From the NCBI GenBank assembly GCA_034008185.1, contig CM067084.1, positions 73,498,255-73,562,254 on the forward strand: DNA of 64,000 nt, in the 5' to 3' direction. The position numbers were made by a program, and so were the translations under genes. This stretch comes from Gorsachius magnificus (lineage: Eukaryota > Chordata > Aves > Pelecaniformes > Ardeidae). Numbering within the stretch: the first letter of the stretch is position 1; each line of letters opens with the position of its first letter. Shown one piece after another: positions 14,240 through 27,200 of this stretch. Under the pieces are notes generated by a model. That model made no database searches. It was not told where the DNA came from and saw only the letters and a list, made by a program, of their open reading frames with translations.

Positions 14240-14801
14240 AAATCGTAGCACCGCCGGGGCGGGGGGGGGAGCTCACCGTCCAGCGCCGCGGCGGGAAGCT
14301 GGCTAGCGAGAAGGAAGCCGACAGGACCCGAGGAGACCACGGAGGTGGGTGTGCTTTAAGGTGCCATGAGATTTAATACGCTCCCCAATGGCGCTGGGTG
14401 GGGAACACGGGTGGCCTTTTCACCGCAGGCCGACCAGAGAGCAAACAGGGGTGCTGACGGGCACCTGGCGTGCCCGAGCGGGCGCCGCTGAGGAACGGGG
14501 TTACCCGCCCCCTGGGGGACATGGGGGCCGTGAGGAAAGGAGACGTGGTGCTCCGCCAAACGCTGTGTCGGGAGGCGCGGGGGCCGGCCCAGCCCCAGGG
14601 AGGAAGGGCGGGCTCGCAGCGGGGCCCTCGGCCCTTCTCCCGCCTTCAGCGGCAGCCGCTCCACGCGTCGAGCCAGAGGGGCAGCTCCCGGGCAGGAAGG
14701 GGGAGGCGGAAGCCGGGGGGGGCCCCTCTCCTGGTTCTCGGCGCTCTTCTGCCGGGGAGAGCCCCGGCGAAGCCAGGGGGGGGAACAACAGCCGGTGAGG
14801 C

Positions 14802-14966
14802 GGCGCCATCTTGCAATACGGAAGAAAAGCTGTGGCGCGCGCCATTTTGCATCTGAACGAGAGATGAGAAGAGCCTTATTATTTTTCGCCGCTCGGGCGC
14901 CGCCATTTTAGGTTACGGCAGAATTCCATATCTCTAGCGCAACCTCATAGGGCGCCGCCATTTTGG
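14802..14966. promoter_or_regulatory. cluster of four YY1-type sites upstream of NELFA
   Basis: YY1-type cores occur at 14,802-14,813 (GGCGCCATCTTG), 14,839-14,850 (GCGCCATTTTGC), 14,899-14,910 (GCCGCCATTTTA) and 14,954-14,966 (GCCGCCATTTTGG), all in the same orientation. A fifth, opposite-strand site coincides with the start codon. The last two lie in an exact 15-bp direct repeat (14,895-14,909 and 14,950-14,964, 55 bp apart). YY1 binding to this motif class at CpG promoters is established; its use here is inferred. Confidence 0.7.
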
Positions 14967-15074
14967 CTTACGAAGAAGACGGCGACCCGCAGGGGTCCTC
15001 ACCCCCTCCCTTCCTCCCTTTAGGTGTCTTCATAAAATGCCCGTGGAGAATCCCCTTTTTTTTCGCCCCGGTCC

Positions 15075-15086
15075 CAAGATGGCGTC
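15075..15086 (+). promoter_or_regulatory. TISU-like translation initiator on the NELFA start codon
   Basis: CAAGATGGCGTC matches the TISU consensus SAASATGGCGGC at 11 of 12 positions and contains the NELFA ATG at 15,079-15,081. TISU elements support scanning-free initiation on very short 5' UTRs and double as YY1 sites. A transcription start within a few tens of bases upstream would be expected if the element is functional. Confidence 0.65.
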
Positions 15087-15288
15087 GATGCGGGAGAGCG
15101 ACACTGGCCTGTGGCTGCACAACAAACTGGGCTCCACAGACGAGCTGTGGGCGCCGCCGAGCATTGCCTCGCTGCTCACGGCCTCGGTGATCGACAACAT
15201 CCGCCTCTGTTTCCACGGCCTCTCCTCGGCCGTCAAGCTGAAGCTACTCCTGGGGATGCTGCACCTGCCCCGCCGGGCGGTGGATGAG
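15079..15288 (+). CDS. NELFA: NELFA coding exon 1
   Basis: Residues 1-70. The start is the first ATG of the TISU-like element; a second in-frame ATG is codon 4. An upstream in-frame ATG at 15,037 exists but adds residues not found in the family. The exon ends after the VDE codons, with donor gtgaga. Confidence 0.96.
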
Positions 15289-18200
15289 GTGAGAGCCGGG
15301 TAGGAGCTTGCGCGGGAAGCTTAACCGGAGCGGGGTGCGCGTGTGTGGGGGGAGAGGTCGGGCGGGGATGGCGTGAGGGGAGAAGGGGGGGCAGCGCCCG
15401 CACCACCTCCCCCGCCCGCCCTTTTCTTTTCCCGTGGAGTCTGCGGGGAGGGGACACCCCGGGGCGCGGCGGGCGGCTGGAGCGGGCGGCCGCCCGTGGC
15501 AGCCCCGCGGGAGAAGCCGAGCAGCGGCGGCGCCTCAAGGGCAGGTGCCCGCCCGCGCTCTGCGCGGGGTGTGCAGCGAGGCTGGTGCCCACAGACATCC
15601 CCGCTTCTTCCTTGCAGCCTGTCTTGGACGGGGACGGGGAGGAAGGTCTGGCAGAGCGGACCCCTGAGGCCCAGCTCGGAGGACTCGGTGTGAGGGAGAG
15701 CGCTCAGATTCCCCGTGATAAGGGAGCGAGTGGAGTGGAAGCTTTGCTGCTGCTCCTCCTCCTCCCGCTCTTCGGGGAATCTCTGGTTGGCACTAGTCTT
15801 TAGAAAGCAGTTTCAACCTGTAACCTATTTTATGCCTCCACACGGACTTACAGTTGTAGGGCTGTGTTTCGATACAGTTTAGGTGCCTTTGGGGAAGAGG
15901 GGTTTTCTGAAGCAGTAGTCGTTCTAGGATTAGGACAGAGGGGCATAATCGTTTAGGAACAGTTATGTGTGTTAGGCTTGCTTTGCTCTCATTCCTTAAT
16001 ACTGGCAGCTGTGTAGGTGTCCCAAGTTGAACATCTCAGCTTTAGGAAGGACAGCAGCAAGTGCTGAAACTTTGGGAATGGAAGATCTGGGGTCTGCAAT
16101 GAACAGTGCTTTTCCCCACCTTCTGGCAGTCAGGTCTTGCTTGAGGAGTATTGTCATGCTTTTTTGGCTTCTTTTTACCTTTCTGGGAACAGCTGGTGCT
16201 TTCCTTTACTGTCCTACTGCAGCTAATAAGCTGGCTGGCTCTGCAAGCAATCATCATAGAACCAGAAAAGCTTATTCATTTGGCCCTGGACCATACCTCA
16301 TTTGCAGCTGGCTTATTCTTACCAGTAGGCAGCTACCGATGTTTGGGACAATAGTTGGAGAATGGTTGGGAAACGTTTTAAGTTTCTTTAGCCAGGTTTG
16401 AGGAATTCTTCCCCTACTCCCACTGTGTATGGTATTGGCTCCTGGTAACAGGCATGGTGGTGGTGCATAGTTAATCCTCACCTTCTCGTGTAGAGTATCC
16501 TCAGCTGTGCTTGCACCAGTCTCTTTCTTGGCTAAGCTGCTGCTTAGGCTTAATAGACTAGGTAGGGTGTGGGAAGATGATATGTAACTTGGATTATTGT
16601 ATGCTCAGCTTCTGTGTACTTCTAAGCTGAAAATGCACAAGCATGACATTGAAGCAGTAGTTTAGTGTATGTCGGCATCTGTCCTGCCACATGCATCTGC
16701 ATGATTGATCACTGTGTTACGTGTAACTTTAAAAAAAAAAAAAAAATTCTTGTTCAGCATGTTTACTTTTAATTTTTAAAACATGATATTCATACTGGCC
16801 AGCGTGCAAGCTGTCTGCCTTGTGCGTGACAAATGCAGTTGTGTTTTGGACAAACAAAATAACCAAGGCCAGAAAGGGGGATGGGGAGCTATGCTTAAGC
16901 TAACATGAACTCTGAGTATGCAAAATTCTTCTGAAGTAGTGTGAAAATCCCAGTAGCTTGGAAGAAATTAGTATTGCAATGTTTAGAAAAAGCTAACAAA
17001 TTAGTGATGTTTTTAGATTGAAAGGAGCTTTAAAAAGCTTAGGGACCTTCATAAATAACACTCATGCTAATTCTCTGAGGGAGCAGCATTCAAGCAAACT
17101 GAAATTATTTGTTGAAATGCTGCAAGAGTGTTCACTGGGTGGGTAAAAGAACTTCTTAAACTGATTCTGAGGAAGATGGTAGCCAGCAACTTTACTTGAT
17201 CTGTGCTTTTGTTAGTCATGGCGATAAAGTGTATCTACAGAAGACCAAGTCGGATGCTGTGACTTTTAGTGTATTGTTAAAATTACCAGTTGTGTTCCAA
17301 ATATAAAGCTTGTGTTACTGCTGTAACAAAAAATAGTGTGATTTTTTTTTCACTTCTTTGGTAGAGTTTGTGAATTCAATCATAAATTTAATCTTTCACT
17401 GTAAACAGAGCACACTTGGTCAAGATCTAGGGATTTAGCATATTTTCAGTCCTTTGAAAAGTACCTGTAATATTTTCATTATTTCATGGGCATGCAACTT
17501 TTTTTTTAACTGAGAGAAAAGGCTTAAAAAAGTTTTTAAAAACGAAAAAATCATGAGGCAGAAACCCTTAACACTATTAGTATGTCTGCAATTATCATTA
17601 TAGAATTCTTTCTATAAATGGTAAAAATAGCTGTTGTAGCCAAACTGCTGATTGAAAGGGATGTTGTCTTGTCAGGTACTGATCATTTGTGGTGAGTATG
17701 CTAAAATAGGTTGTATTTGTGAAGATTTGTTAGGTCACTTACTGTCGAGGTTGGGGATATTTTAAATAGCATTGGGTATCTCACCTATGATACCCAGTAC
17801 TTATATGTTTGTGTTCGGTATATGTGCGCTGTGGTGTGTACTCCTCTACAGTATTCTCTGCCCAGTGTATTGTGGAGCAGAATATACACCAGTATAGGAT
17901 ACTTGTAGCTTTCTGGAAGTGAAATTCATCATTTGGAAATCACTCCCATATCTGAAAATGATTAAACTTAACTGTGAAAGTACTTCATTAGCCTCCTTGG
18001 AAAGTCATGTGTGTTGTTTTCCACGCCATGTGCCAGTCTGTATCGATCATGTGTGAGAAAGACTGAGCTGGCGTTTGGAAACTTAATAGTATTGGAAAAT
18101 ATATTGCACCAGCTTTGTAAAGTTTTGGGAATCTTGATAGTGGATGCAGGGTATGTTAACTGTTTTGTTATGTAACACATTAAATTATATTCCCCTCTCT

Positions 18201-21200
18201 AGATAACAGATTGAAGTTAGTTATTTTCTTTTCAAAATAATTTATTTTTTGTTTTTGCTATAATAGCATTTTCAGTGAGGCATAGGATAATATGGAAACC
18301 ATTTGGGAGCAGACATCTGAGTAAAGTTACATGGGAATCAAGAAAAGTGTGGCGGTATTTGGTTTAGAAGGGGTTTAATTGGCTGCTGGCCCTTTCTGAA
18401 TCTCTGTGAAAGCCTCAGTCTAGACAAGTGAATCTTCAATGAGCTCTCTTGAAAGCTTAGTCCTTTGCTTAAGTGTTTATGTTTTTCCTCAAATACAATA
18501 TCCTCCAATTTTCATAATGTTTTCATTCAACGCTTCAAATATTGTATAGATATAAGTGACTTAATCCTCGTAATATTCATGTGGGATAGGTAATAAACCT
18601 AAATTTTTATCATGCTGTGAACCCCATTACTGCTTGTTTGTTCCTGCTGACTAATAAGAATAATTGGCTCCCATTTTCATTTTAAGTTAAGTGCGTTTTA
18701 TAGGCAGTTATCAGAAATACCGTTTCCCGCTGTAATTTGCTGGGCAGAACTTGCTAACTCTTGAATCTCCCTGCCCCCCAGCTTTTCATCTGCTAATTTT
18801 TTTCCACATAATCATGCTTATTTGAAATGATGCCTAAAGCTCAGTGTAGTGCTGACCAGCGTTTCAGTTGTGAATTTGGCAGAACAGTTACTTCTGTTTA
18901 TTTTGTATATTATATTCTTGTTAACCTGATTCACAGTGGCAAGCGCAAGTTTTCTTTTTGTGCCAACATTTTCATTTAATTGTTCAGGGTTAGACTGTGA
19001 TGTTACAACTAAGTCAGGAATGAGGACCATGTGCTTCTGTGCACTCCGAATTATCTTGAGAGGAAGATGCTGCCTATCCTGGCAGTGGCCTGCCCTTTTA
19101 CTACAGTAGCTGCAAGAGCAAAATCAAGACTCTTCTGGCTCGCTTACGTGAATTGGGAGCCCTCTGTTCATGCAGTGGGAATTGTGGGGTACTAGTGCAT
19201 ATGACACTTTCCTTTCCCTCTGTGTTCAGAACAGGCAGGCTGCTATGCATCTTTCTGGCCCGCATTTAGTGTTCTTAATTTTTCTGTGATGTAATATGGT
19301 ATATTTTAATCTAATGTTACTCTTGGCCACTTCTACTTTTTTCTACGTGGTTGGAATATAAAACATATACAACAGTGATACTTGATCCATCCTAGTTTTG
19401 TATCATTTAAATGATAATACTGTACTTCCCAACCAATGCTTTTAGCTTAATGAAAATGCTCTATAATAATACAGGTACCTATTAAATATCACCTTCTCTA
19501 TGGCCCCTGAAAGATTAAAACTTGATTGGGTTTATTAGCAAACTGTTGATGCAATTGTCTAAAGGTATAGTCACATATACTAATCTAGGCATAATATAAA
19601 GCAAATGAGTGGGAATTCTTTGCAAGTCATCTTGGAGCTGTCATTTTGTGTGTTTCTAGTAACATTTCCTTTTTTACGCCTTCCCACGGTGCTGTTTGTG
19701 TATTCTTCCTGCCGAGTCATTATTAATCTCCCTTTGTCTCTTTTCCCAGACTTTTTCCATCCTGCCTGATCCTTTCTTGTTAGATGTTTCTAGTCATGCC
19801 CTATGCTTTTTTTTTTGGTGTGTGCCAGCAGGCTGAGAAAAATACTTAAGATCCTTAAGTTTTAGATGAGAGAAATGCCAGAACATGTTGCATCAGATCT
19901 TGACATTCATGCTTAACAAGATGCTGGTTGAAGCTGATGGGACACTTACTGACCCAGTGTTGCAATCTTATACAATCAAAAGCTTGGGATTATGGCTGTG
20001 CTCTGTAAAGTAACAGAAAAACTATATGTAGGATTCTCTGTTATTTTGAGTTGCATTTCATGCATTCTTAAACCACAAATGAAACTTTTTTCAGCTGCCA
20101 GTTCAACAGCGAGCTGGGAACATATATTTAAATTGCCATTTGAAGGCAAACCTGAGTCAAAACTCAAATCCAGGCTTGTTAAATGCAAACCCATATTCAG
20201 GCAAGGTCTCTCATTAGCTCACAGGACGTGTTAGTGTGCTTCACTTTCCCTGTGTGTGTTGGTGACTGTTTTTTCACAGTGTTCTTTCTGCCATGAGGCC
20301 TTGTGATAACGTTATTTGCCCAGTCCTAGGCAAGCAAGTTGTTTCTGGGCTCACTTCTTGAAGGAACCTAAGTTATGTGAAGTGGTGGGTTGTGGCATAA
20401 GTAGGTTGCCTGAACTTTAGCTGCCCTGAGAGCGGTGTGGATGTGACATGCCCAGACAGCAGCTCCATAGGAGCGCACATAGTATAGGCATGTAGCTCTG
20501 TGAATTTTTGGTACAAAGAGGAGTTTTGTGGAACAGATATGAAGGGTAAATTGGGAGGATACAGGAGACATCTTTCCTCCAACTATTGCCTGATAAACCA
20601 CGCATTAGTGGTGACCTGATAAAGGCTTGTAAAAGAGCAATAAATAAGCCATAGCTTCATCAGCTCTTGTTGCATTTTTTAGATTTTCAGGTGTTTTGTG
20701 TAAATCAGTACTGTAATTCCTATAGGATAGATAGGAGAATGAAGGCATTTGATTCGATAGTATTCATACTCATCCTCATCCACTGCAGTAGAAGTGACTT
20801 CTGATGAGTGGTTTTGGGTTAGAACAGAGAGATTGACAAGTCTGTGTGGAGTCTAGGTGAGTGTTTCATGTTTAAGGAGAAAGAAATGAGCAATGAAGGA
20901 CAACAAAGACTAGAACCTTAGAAATTGATTCTCTCCATTGGGTAAGTGTTGGTTATATTTGACAACATGTGCGTGGTCACATTTATGGGGTCAGTTTAAT
21001 CCAAAGCAAGTCAGTAGTGCTGCTGAAGATGGTAACTGACTGTTGTAGTGTCTCCTTTCTGCTCTGCTCTTTTTGTGGTTCTAGTGTTTGTATGACTGTA
21101 GTTGGCCACACCAAGGGGCTGATCAAGCTTAAAGCTACAGTGAGGTGCTAGGTTTTGCTCAGATGAACTGATCTCGTTTGTTTCACAAGCACATTACTAT

Positions 21201-24200
21201 GAGCATTAAAATACACAAGGGGTAAAGGGCAAACTGCACCTATCATGCACTTGTAAAACTTACTAAAGTGAGAGGGCAAGAACTTTGTGTGGGTGAAAGG
21301 AATTGAGACATGTCAATGTTTGTCTTCCTCTGAGCTTTAAAAGTGCTTGGGAGGAAAAATAGAGAGCAGAAATTTAACTTTTATTTCTTAGTTGAAGTAA
21401 GTTGAGTAGTAAATACTGAGTAGAGTAAGATTATTTTTATTGAACTTTTTCATGTAAGAAAAAGCTGGTTCTAAAGGAAGGGGAAGAAATAAAGCATAAA
21501 GGTGAAGATGCATCTTTTGCTTGTCTCCCTGTGTTCAGAAACATGTAGACTGTGACTAAGCTGTGTGCCACAATGGGTTGTGAAAAATCAGAATTCAAGT
21601 ATGTCCTTATACTTGCTTGTAAATTTTTCAGTGTTAATACCATACAGATAAGAGTATGTCTAAACACTTTACATAATTTTACTGTTATGTATTGTGGCTT
21701 AGATAGATGCACAGTACATGCCAAACATCTTAGTTCTGTGAAGCTAATGCTTTTAATGCTTACATGAGAGTTTACTTAAGGAAAAAAAGCAACAAGTGCT
21801 CAGTCTTTATATGTGGGGTTTAAGCTTAGCCATGTATGAAGTAAAACTACTAATTTAAGAGATTCACTGTGTAACCCCCTGACTGTAGTCACCTTGATTT
21901 TTATTTAATTTCATAGGGCCAGTGAACATGTTGATCAGTAATTAAAACTGTGACAATGAAGTTTTTATTAATCTTATGCATTATTTTCCCTTTTTCAAGA
22001 TAGGTGCTTAGACAAAAATAACTTTTTTCTGACTGTAGAAACTTTGGGTAGATGGAAAATCTTGTTACCTGTGGCATATTAGAGGGCTGGGTCTCCTTCT
22101 GTAGTATGTCATTTTCATCAAACAATACAGTTTTGATTAGGATGAAACACATTACTTTCGCCTAAAATTAAGTAAAATTTTTCAGGGCTTAGTTTATGTT
22201 CATATAATGCAGATATAGTCTGTCTGTTGTATTATTATGTAGCCCAGAAAGAGGCACATCTTCACTTAGATGCCTGTTCTAAATAACTTAGCATATTCCA
22301 GTTGCATGTTCTTATCGCTGAATATAAAATGTGGGTACCCTGGGAGTATAAGTGTGGAACGTAAGGTGACAGTAACTTAAGGATCTGACCTCTTGCTTGT
22401 AGTAAAAAGTTCAGTGCTAAATAAAGCTTTGAGCTACCAAAAGCTCAAAACAAAGCAATATAAAAAAATTATCCTGGTTCATTCTTTACTTAGTTCTAGA
22501 GTTAATGTATAACAACTGTGTTGAAGCAGTCTTCCCTCTTCCCTTCCCCCATAGTAAAACATTGTGCATGTTTACAGTAGTGTCTTTTTTAAAGTAAAAA
22601 AATCCAACTATAACCTGTTTAAAACTGTTTCCAATTGGCTGATTTTCTTTTTCTTTTTTTGTTAGATGAAAGGGGCACTGACTGAAATTATCCAGCTCGC
22701 TACCTTGGATTCAGACCCCTGGGTCTTAATGGTAGCTGATATTTTAAAATCCTTTCCAGATACTGGCTCCCTTAACCTTGATCTTGAAGAACAGAATCCC
22801 AATGTTCAAGATATTTTAGGAGAGCTTAGAGAAAAAGGTAAGCCTTTCTGTTGGTGAAAATTACGGAAATATGATCCCTTTTTTCAGAAATAACCTGTCG
22901 ATTCACAGGCAAACTTGTTATCTTAACAGTACTGGTATCAGGACAAGCAGTATGTCTTGTCTCTTAACTGCCACAGTTCATGACCTGGCATGTTACTGGA
23001 CCAGGAACTGTGATATTTGAGGAATGGTAACTTCTTAAATTATCTTTTCACACATCGTCAGAGCTTGCATGTCAGGTATTACCCTGAGTGTGTGTGAAGG
23101 GCAAGACGCAAGTTAATGTGGATTCATTAGTGTCATAGACAGGCTGTTTGTGCACTGACGGGTAATAACTGACTGACTGCAGCATAGTAAGTTGAGGTTT
23201 TTCATGTATTGCTCTGTCTCATATGTTGTAGTACCAAAGGTGACAGTAAGGCTCTGTTTCTGCAGCGCTTGTGCAGACAGCTTCACGTGTGGGGAAGCAC
23301 CACCATTGTACTGGGCGTGGGGTGCTTCTCTGCTGGAAGTCCCCCCTCTACGCAACAAATGATAGGTGCTGTGGGGGTGACTGATTCCAAGAAGAGCTAT
23401 GCTGCTGATGTCCGACTAGCTACAGATTGCCTTGCAGCTGAAAATGCTGGCTCGGGCACTTGCACAGTTGCTGCTTCAAACAATGTAGTAAAAGGTGATG
23501 CAAAGCTGCTCCTATTTGAGTGGGTTTGACTTAGCACGTTGCCTAGAAAAAGCCTTTGGGCATCAACAGACAAACGTGGTCTTGGAGTTAGGATTGCAGC
23601 GGACCAATAATGAAACAACTTGGAGGTGGAAGCATATTGTTTTCTTGCTATAAACAAATGATCGTTTGTCTGTTCACACTTTTGGTTTGGACTTTTGTTT
23701 AGTAGTTTCCTTTTTATGTGTAATTTTTAAGGAATCTTGGAATTCAATCATTTTTGTCTTCTTTGACAATGGTAGCATATTTAAGATGGACTAGGAATAA
23801 TTAACACGAAAGCTCTTATGAAGCTAATGTAGAAAACATCCTATATACTGTGCAATAATTAGAACTAAATTACACTTGGTGATTAAACAAGTAATCTAAA
23901 ATTTTAGAACACCTGTACAGTCCAGTTGTAAAATGTTTTGTAATTAGCTATCAAAGAGGTGCTAATACCCATGTGTACTGTGTTAACTCTTTATGCAGTA
24001 AGTGAATGTGAAACTTCAGCTATGTTGCCGTTGGAATGCCAATACTTAAACAAAAATGCCTTGACAACACTAGCTGGGCCACTTACTCCCCCAGTGAAAC
24101 ACTTCCAGCTGAAAAGGAAACCTAAAAGTGCCACTCTCAGAGCTGAACTCTTGCAGAAGTGTAAGTAGTATTACAGCTATTGATAAGACTGAGTAAACAA

Positions 24201-27200
24201 ATAAGACAGAGGAAAATTTATATTCAGTCTTATTCTCCAGTATGGGGATGTACCTTAAAATTTTCTGTTATAAGAGCTTTGCTGGGTGACTTTTTTTTTC
24301 TTTGATAGACTGATATGTTGGAAAAGCAGGTGCAAGTCATTCCGGCCATGATTACATTAAAATGCTAATCTTTATTTAAATGCTGTTCAGATTTCAAGGC
24401 ATATGAAAAACTGTAGCTTTTTTAAGCAGAGATATGTTCTCTCTTGAGTGTATTTAACAGTCAGTTGTGAAGACTTGTGAGGGACAGCTTTGGTTAAAGC
24501 TTCTGAAAGAAAACTGAAATCAGAACCTAGTTTTATTTTGCCATATATTTTTGCAACAAGGAGCAAGAGCTGCTAATTAATGCTTTCTTTTGCTCAGTAT
24601 GGTTATACAGGGTGTGAAAACCAAGAGGGTTTTCTCTAAAAAGGCAATGTATGTGTACATATACATATTGTTAGCTGATTGAACTAAGCGATCTTAAAAT
24701 AGTTTACTGTACCTGCTGTTCTGTTACAGCAGCTTGCCGCTTTCCTGCGTGTGGCTTGAGTAGTTGGTCTGGTTAAATACAATGATGTTACATAGAACTT
24801 CCTTTTAATTATTTCAATCTCTATCAAGTAAATTGTCTACTCTGGTAATTTCTTTTAGCTTAGACCATCTTGTCAGTTGCATAGTCGTATTGATTTTGCA
24901 TTTTCTCCAAATCCTGTGCTTACCTCACATAAATGACCTGGTTTTTAATTAAGATATAATTCTTTCTTTGTTGCTATTCCCATCTTTTTATGTAGTAGTT
25001 AATAATATTTTATATAGGAAGCAGTGTATTGTATTTTTTCAGCATAGATTCTGTAATAACTAAAGCCTTTTTTCTTTTTAGCAACAGAAACTGCACAACA
25101 GCTCAAGAAGACTGCAGGAGTGCCTTTCCATGCCAAAGGCAGGGGACTGGTCAAAAAGATAGATACGACAAGTATGGCTCACTTTCACCACTTCCTGGAA
25201 AGAAAATCTGATAAAATAGCCTTGATGAAGAATAAAATCACCATCTAGTTTTTACAAAAACTTAATTCTTTTTGAACCAAAGGATTTCTCCCTTTCTGCA
25301 TCCCTCTCTCCTGATATTTAAGTGCTTCTGACATATCTTGTCAGAAAGAACAAGAGTGTGGGGTTTTTCTTAAATGGCAAGTATATCTGCCATGCTTCTA
25401 AAATGTATGCAGCTAGATCATGCCTGTAGACTTGGGTAAGAATTTAATTTGCATCAGTCCAGGAATAACTCCTGACTAAGCCATGTTGCTCCAAAAGGGA
25501 GCAGAGTGGATCACAGTAATCTGCTGTGCTCATTGAAATGCTGTGAAGTAGACTGAAACTGTCTTGTAATCGTATAATTCTGCATGGAGAAAGAAGAGAG
25601 GACAGTGTGCTCTCTGCAGCCAAGGTTGTGCAGCGGCTTCTATTTAATGGACATGACAGAGATGTAAAATCATTCTTCAACTTTGCATTAATAGATTTTT
25701 AACTGTTTGCTGAAATTCCCAAACTGCTTGAATTTTTCAAATAAGTTTTTGACTAGGAGCAAGAGGAGGGTTCAAAATTAGTTACATACTTCAAATCACT
25801 GCACAGGTGTAACTTTTCTGACCACCAATATGATGCTGAGGTGTAAAACTTGAGTGATTTATTGGTGTGCTGGCTAGAAGCTGTGAAGTACTTTGTGTTC
25901 AGGCTATTTAAGGTGTGGTTTTGAGCACCAAAGTTGGCCGTATGTTCATGCAGGAAATGCAAAAAGTGTAGTTGTAATTTGAACTAAAAGTTGTCCCAGT
26001 ATAGAAATTGACCGTTAGTTCTCCTTGGCATTCTTTTTAGCTTTTGAACTAGTAAAGTTAGTTTTTAGAATTGGCATTTAGAGCCAGGTGGTCTCTAGAA
26101 ATACGAGTTATGGAACCAGCTGGGGTTTACTCTGCTGCAACTTACTCACATTGGTCACAGGATTGTCCTATGGTGAAAAGGTTTTCAGTACAACATCTAG
26201 AGGGATACAGGGTATCTAACCTCAGGCTAAAATTATGTGTTTATCTTCAAATTGTAGGGTATGGCGAGATTGTCAGCAGGCTCAAAGATCTAATAGATAC
26301 ATATGTGTCCCTAAATTTTTAGCAGTTGAAATGATGCCATCTTCAGTGCTTATATTAAATGTGAAGTAGAAGGGTAACAGTGTAAATATGGGGGAAAACA
26401 GCTTCTTATAGGTGTAGCAGTTTCTACTGAGTATTGAGACAGCAGGTTTCCTGCTTGCAATATAGACCGAAGTTGGATCCTCCTCCTCATGCAAACAGCA
26501 GCTCCAAAATTTCAGACCCTTGTGTGCAACAGTAATTTACCTTTCCAGTAGATTATGAGCCCTTAGCCCCGCAGAAACTTGGCTAAGAATCTGTGATTAA
26601 ATACAGTTTTACCAAGTAACTAGATCTTAAAGTTCAAAGAGCAACTTTGGCAATAATTGGATTCAGAACATTCATGCCTAATGCCTTTTTATGTGTTCAA
26701 AATTTTATTTCTTATAAGTAAGGAAAGCATCAGTGTATGTAGGAGAAGTACATTTTGATGGCAGTGCACCTGTTTGATTACTTCTTGTAGAATGGGGTTG
26801 CAAGCATTAGCCTAGAGGTTGACTGTTACCCCTTGTTTGAAGGGTAAAACTTAATCTGACCTTTGAGGGACATGCAGTGTATTACAGAGAACTCCGCATT
26901 ATAAATGTTTGAAGTTAAAGGGGAGGGGGGTGTTAAGAAGGGGAAAAGCCAAAGAACTCCTTATGATTGTTTTCATAACTGGTTAAACGTATATTACAAT
27001 TGTTGCCTTTTTGATCTTCCCTAAGCACCGCTCAAAGGAATACCAAAACAAGCTCCGTTCAGGAGTACTTCAGCACCTAGTGTATTTAGTCCTTCTGGAA
27101 ACAGAACTCCTATTCCTCCTTCAAGAACACCTTTGCGTAAAGAAAGAGGAGTAAAGGTAGGTGTGCTCTTTCTAAGTCTCTTGCTTTCTTGCTTCTCCTC

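Larger units (their letters stand above)
14240..15640 (+). promoter_or_regulatory. CpG island with the NELFA promoter and first coding exon
   Basis: G+C and CpG density rise abruptly from the AT-rich flank and fall again inside intron 1. Four YY1-like CCATNTT cores lie just upstream of the NELFA start, no TATA box is visible, and the start codon sits in a TISU-like element. This is the usual make-up of a broad housekeeping promoter. Open frames in this island on both strands arise from low stop-codon density and are not genes. The minus strand could also start transcripts here, because this is a bidirectional promoter in human, but I cannot show that. Confidence 0.85.

Noticed and set aside
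14062..14340. Minus-strand frame starting MVSSGPVGFLLASQLPA with a following gtgagc donor, considered as a C4orf48 first exon
   Set aside because: The signal-like start is weak and no downstream exon with the conserved cysteine segment was found.
14356..14906. Several overlapping frames over 80 codons on both strands of the CpG island
   Set aside because: G+C-rich DNA lacks stop codons; products are Gly/Pro/Arg/Ala-rich low complexity with no family resemblance.
15343..15803. 116- and 152-codon frames in NELFA intron 1
   Set aside because: They lie in the CpG-island part of the intron, are in different phases, and show no family similarity.
23209..23529. 106-codon plus-strand frame in NELFA intron 2
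   Set aside because: No acceptor or donor gives a phase-compatible exon, and NELFA homologues have no insert here.
25029..25211. 60-codon plus-strand frame over NELFA exon 4
   Set aside because: Wrong phase; the NELFA frame in the same interval matches the family.
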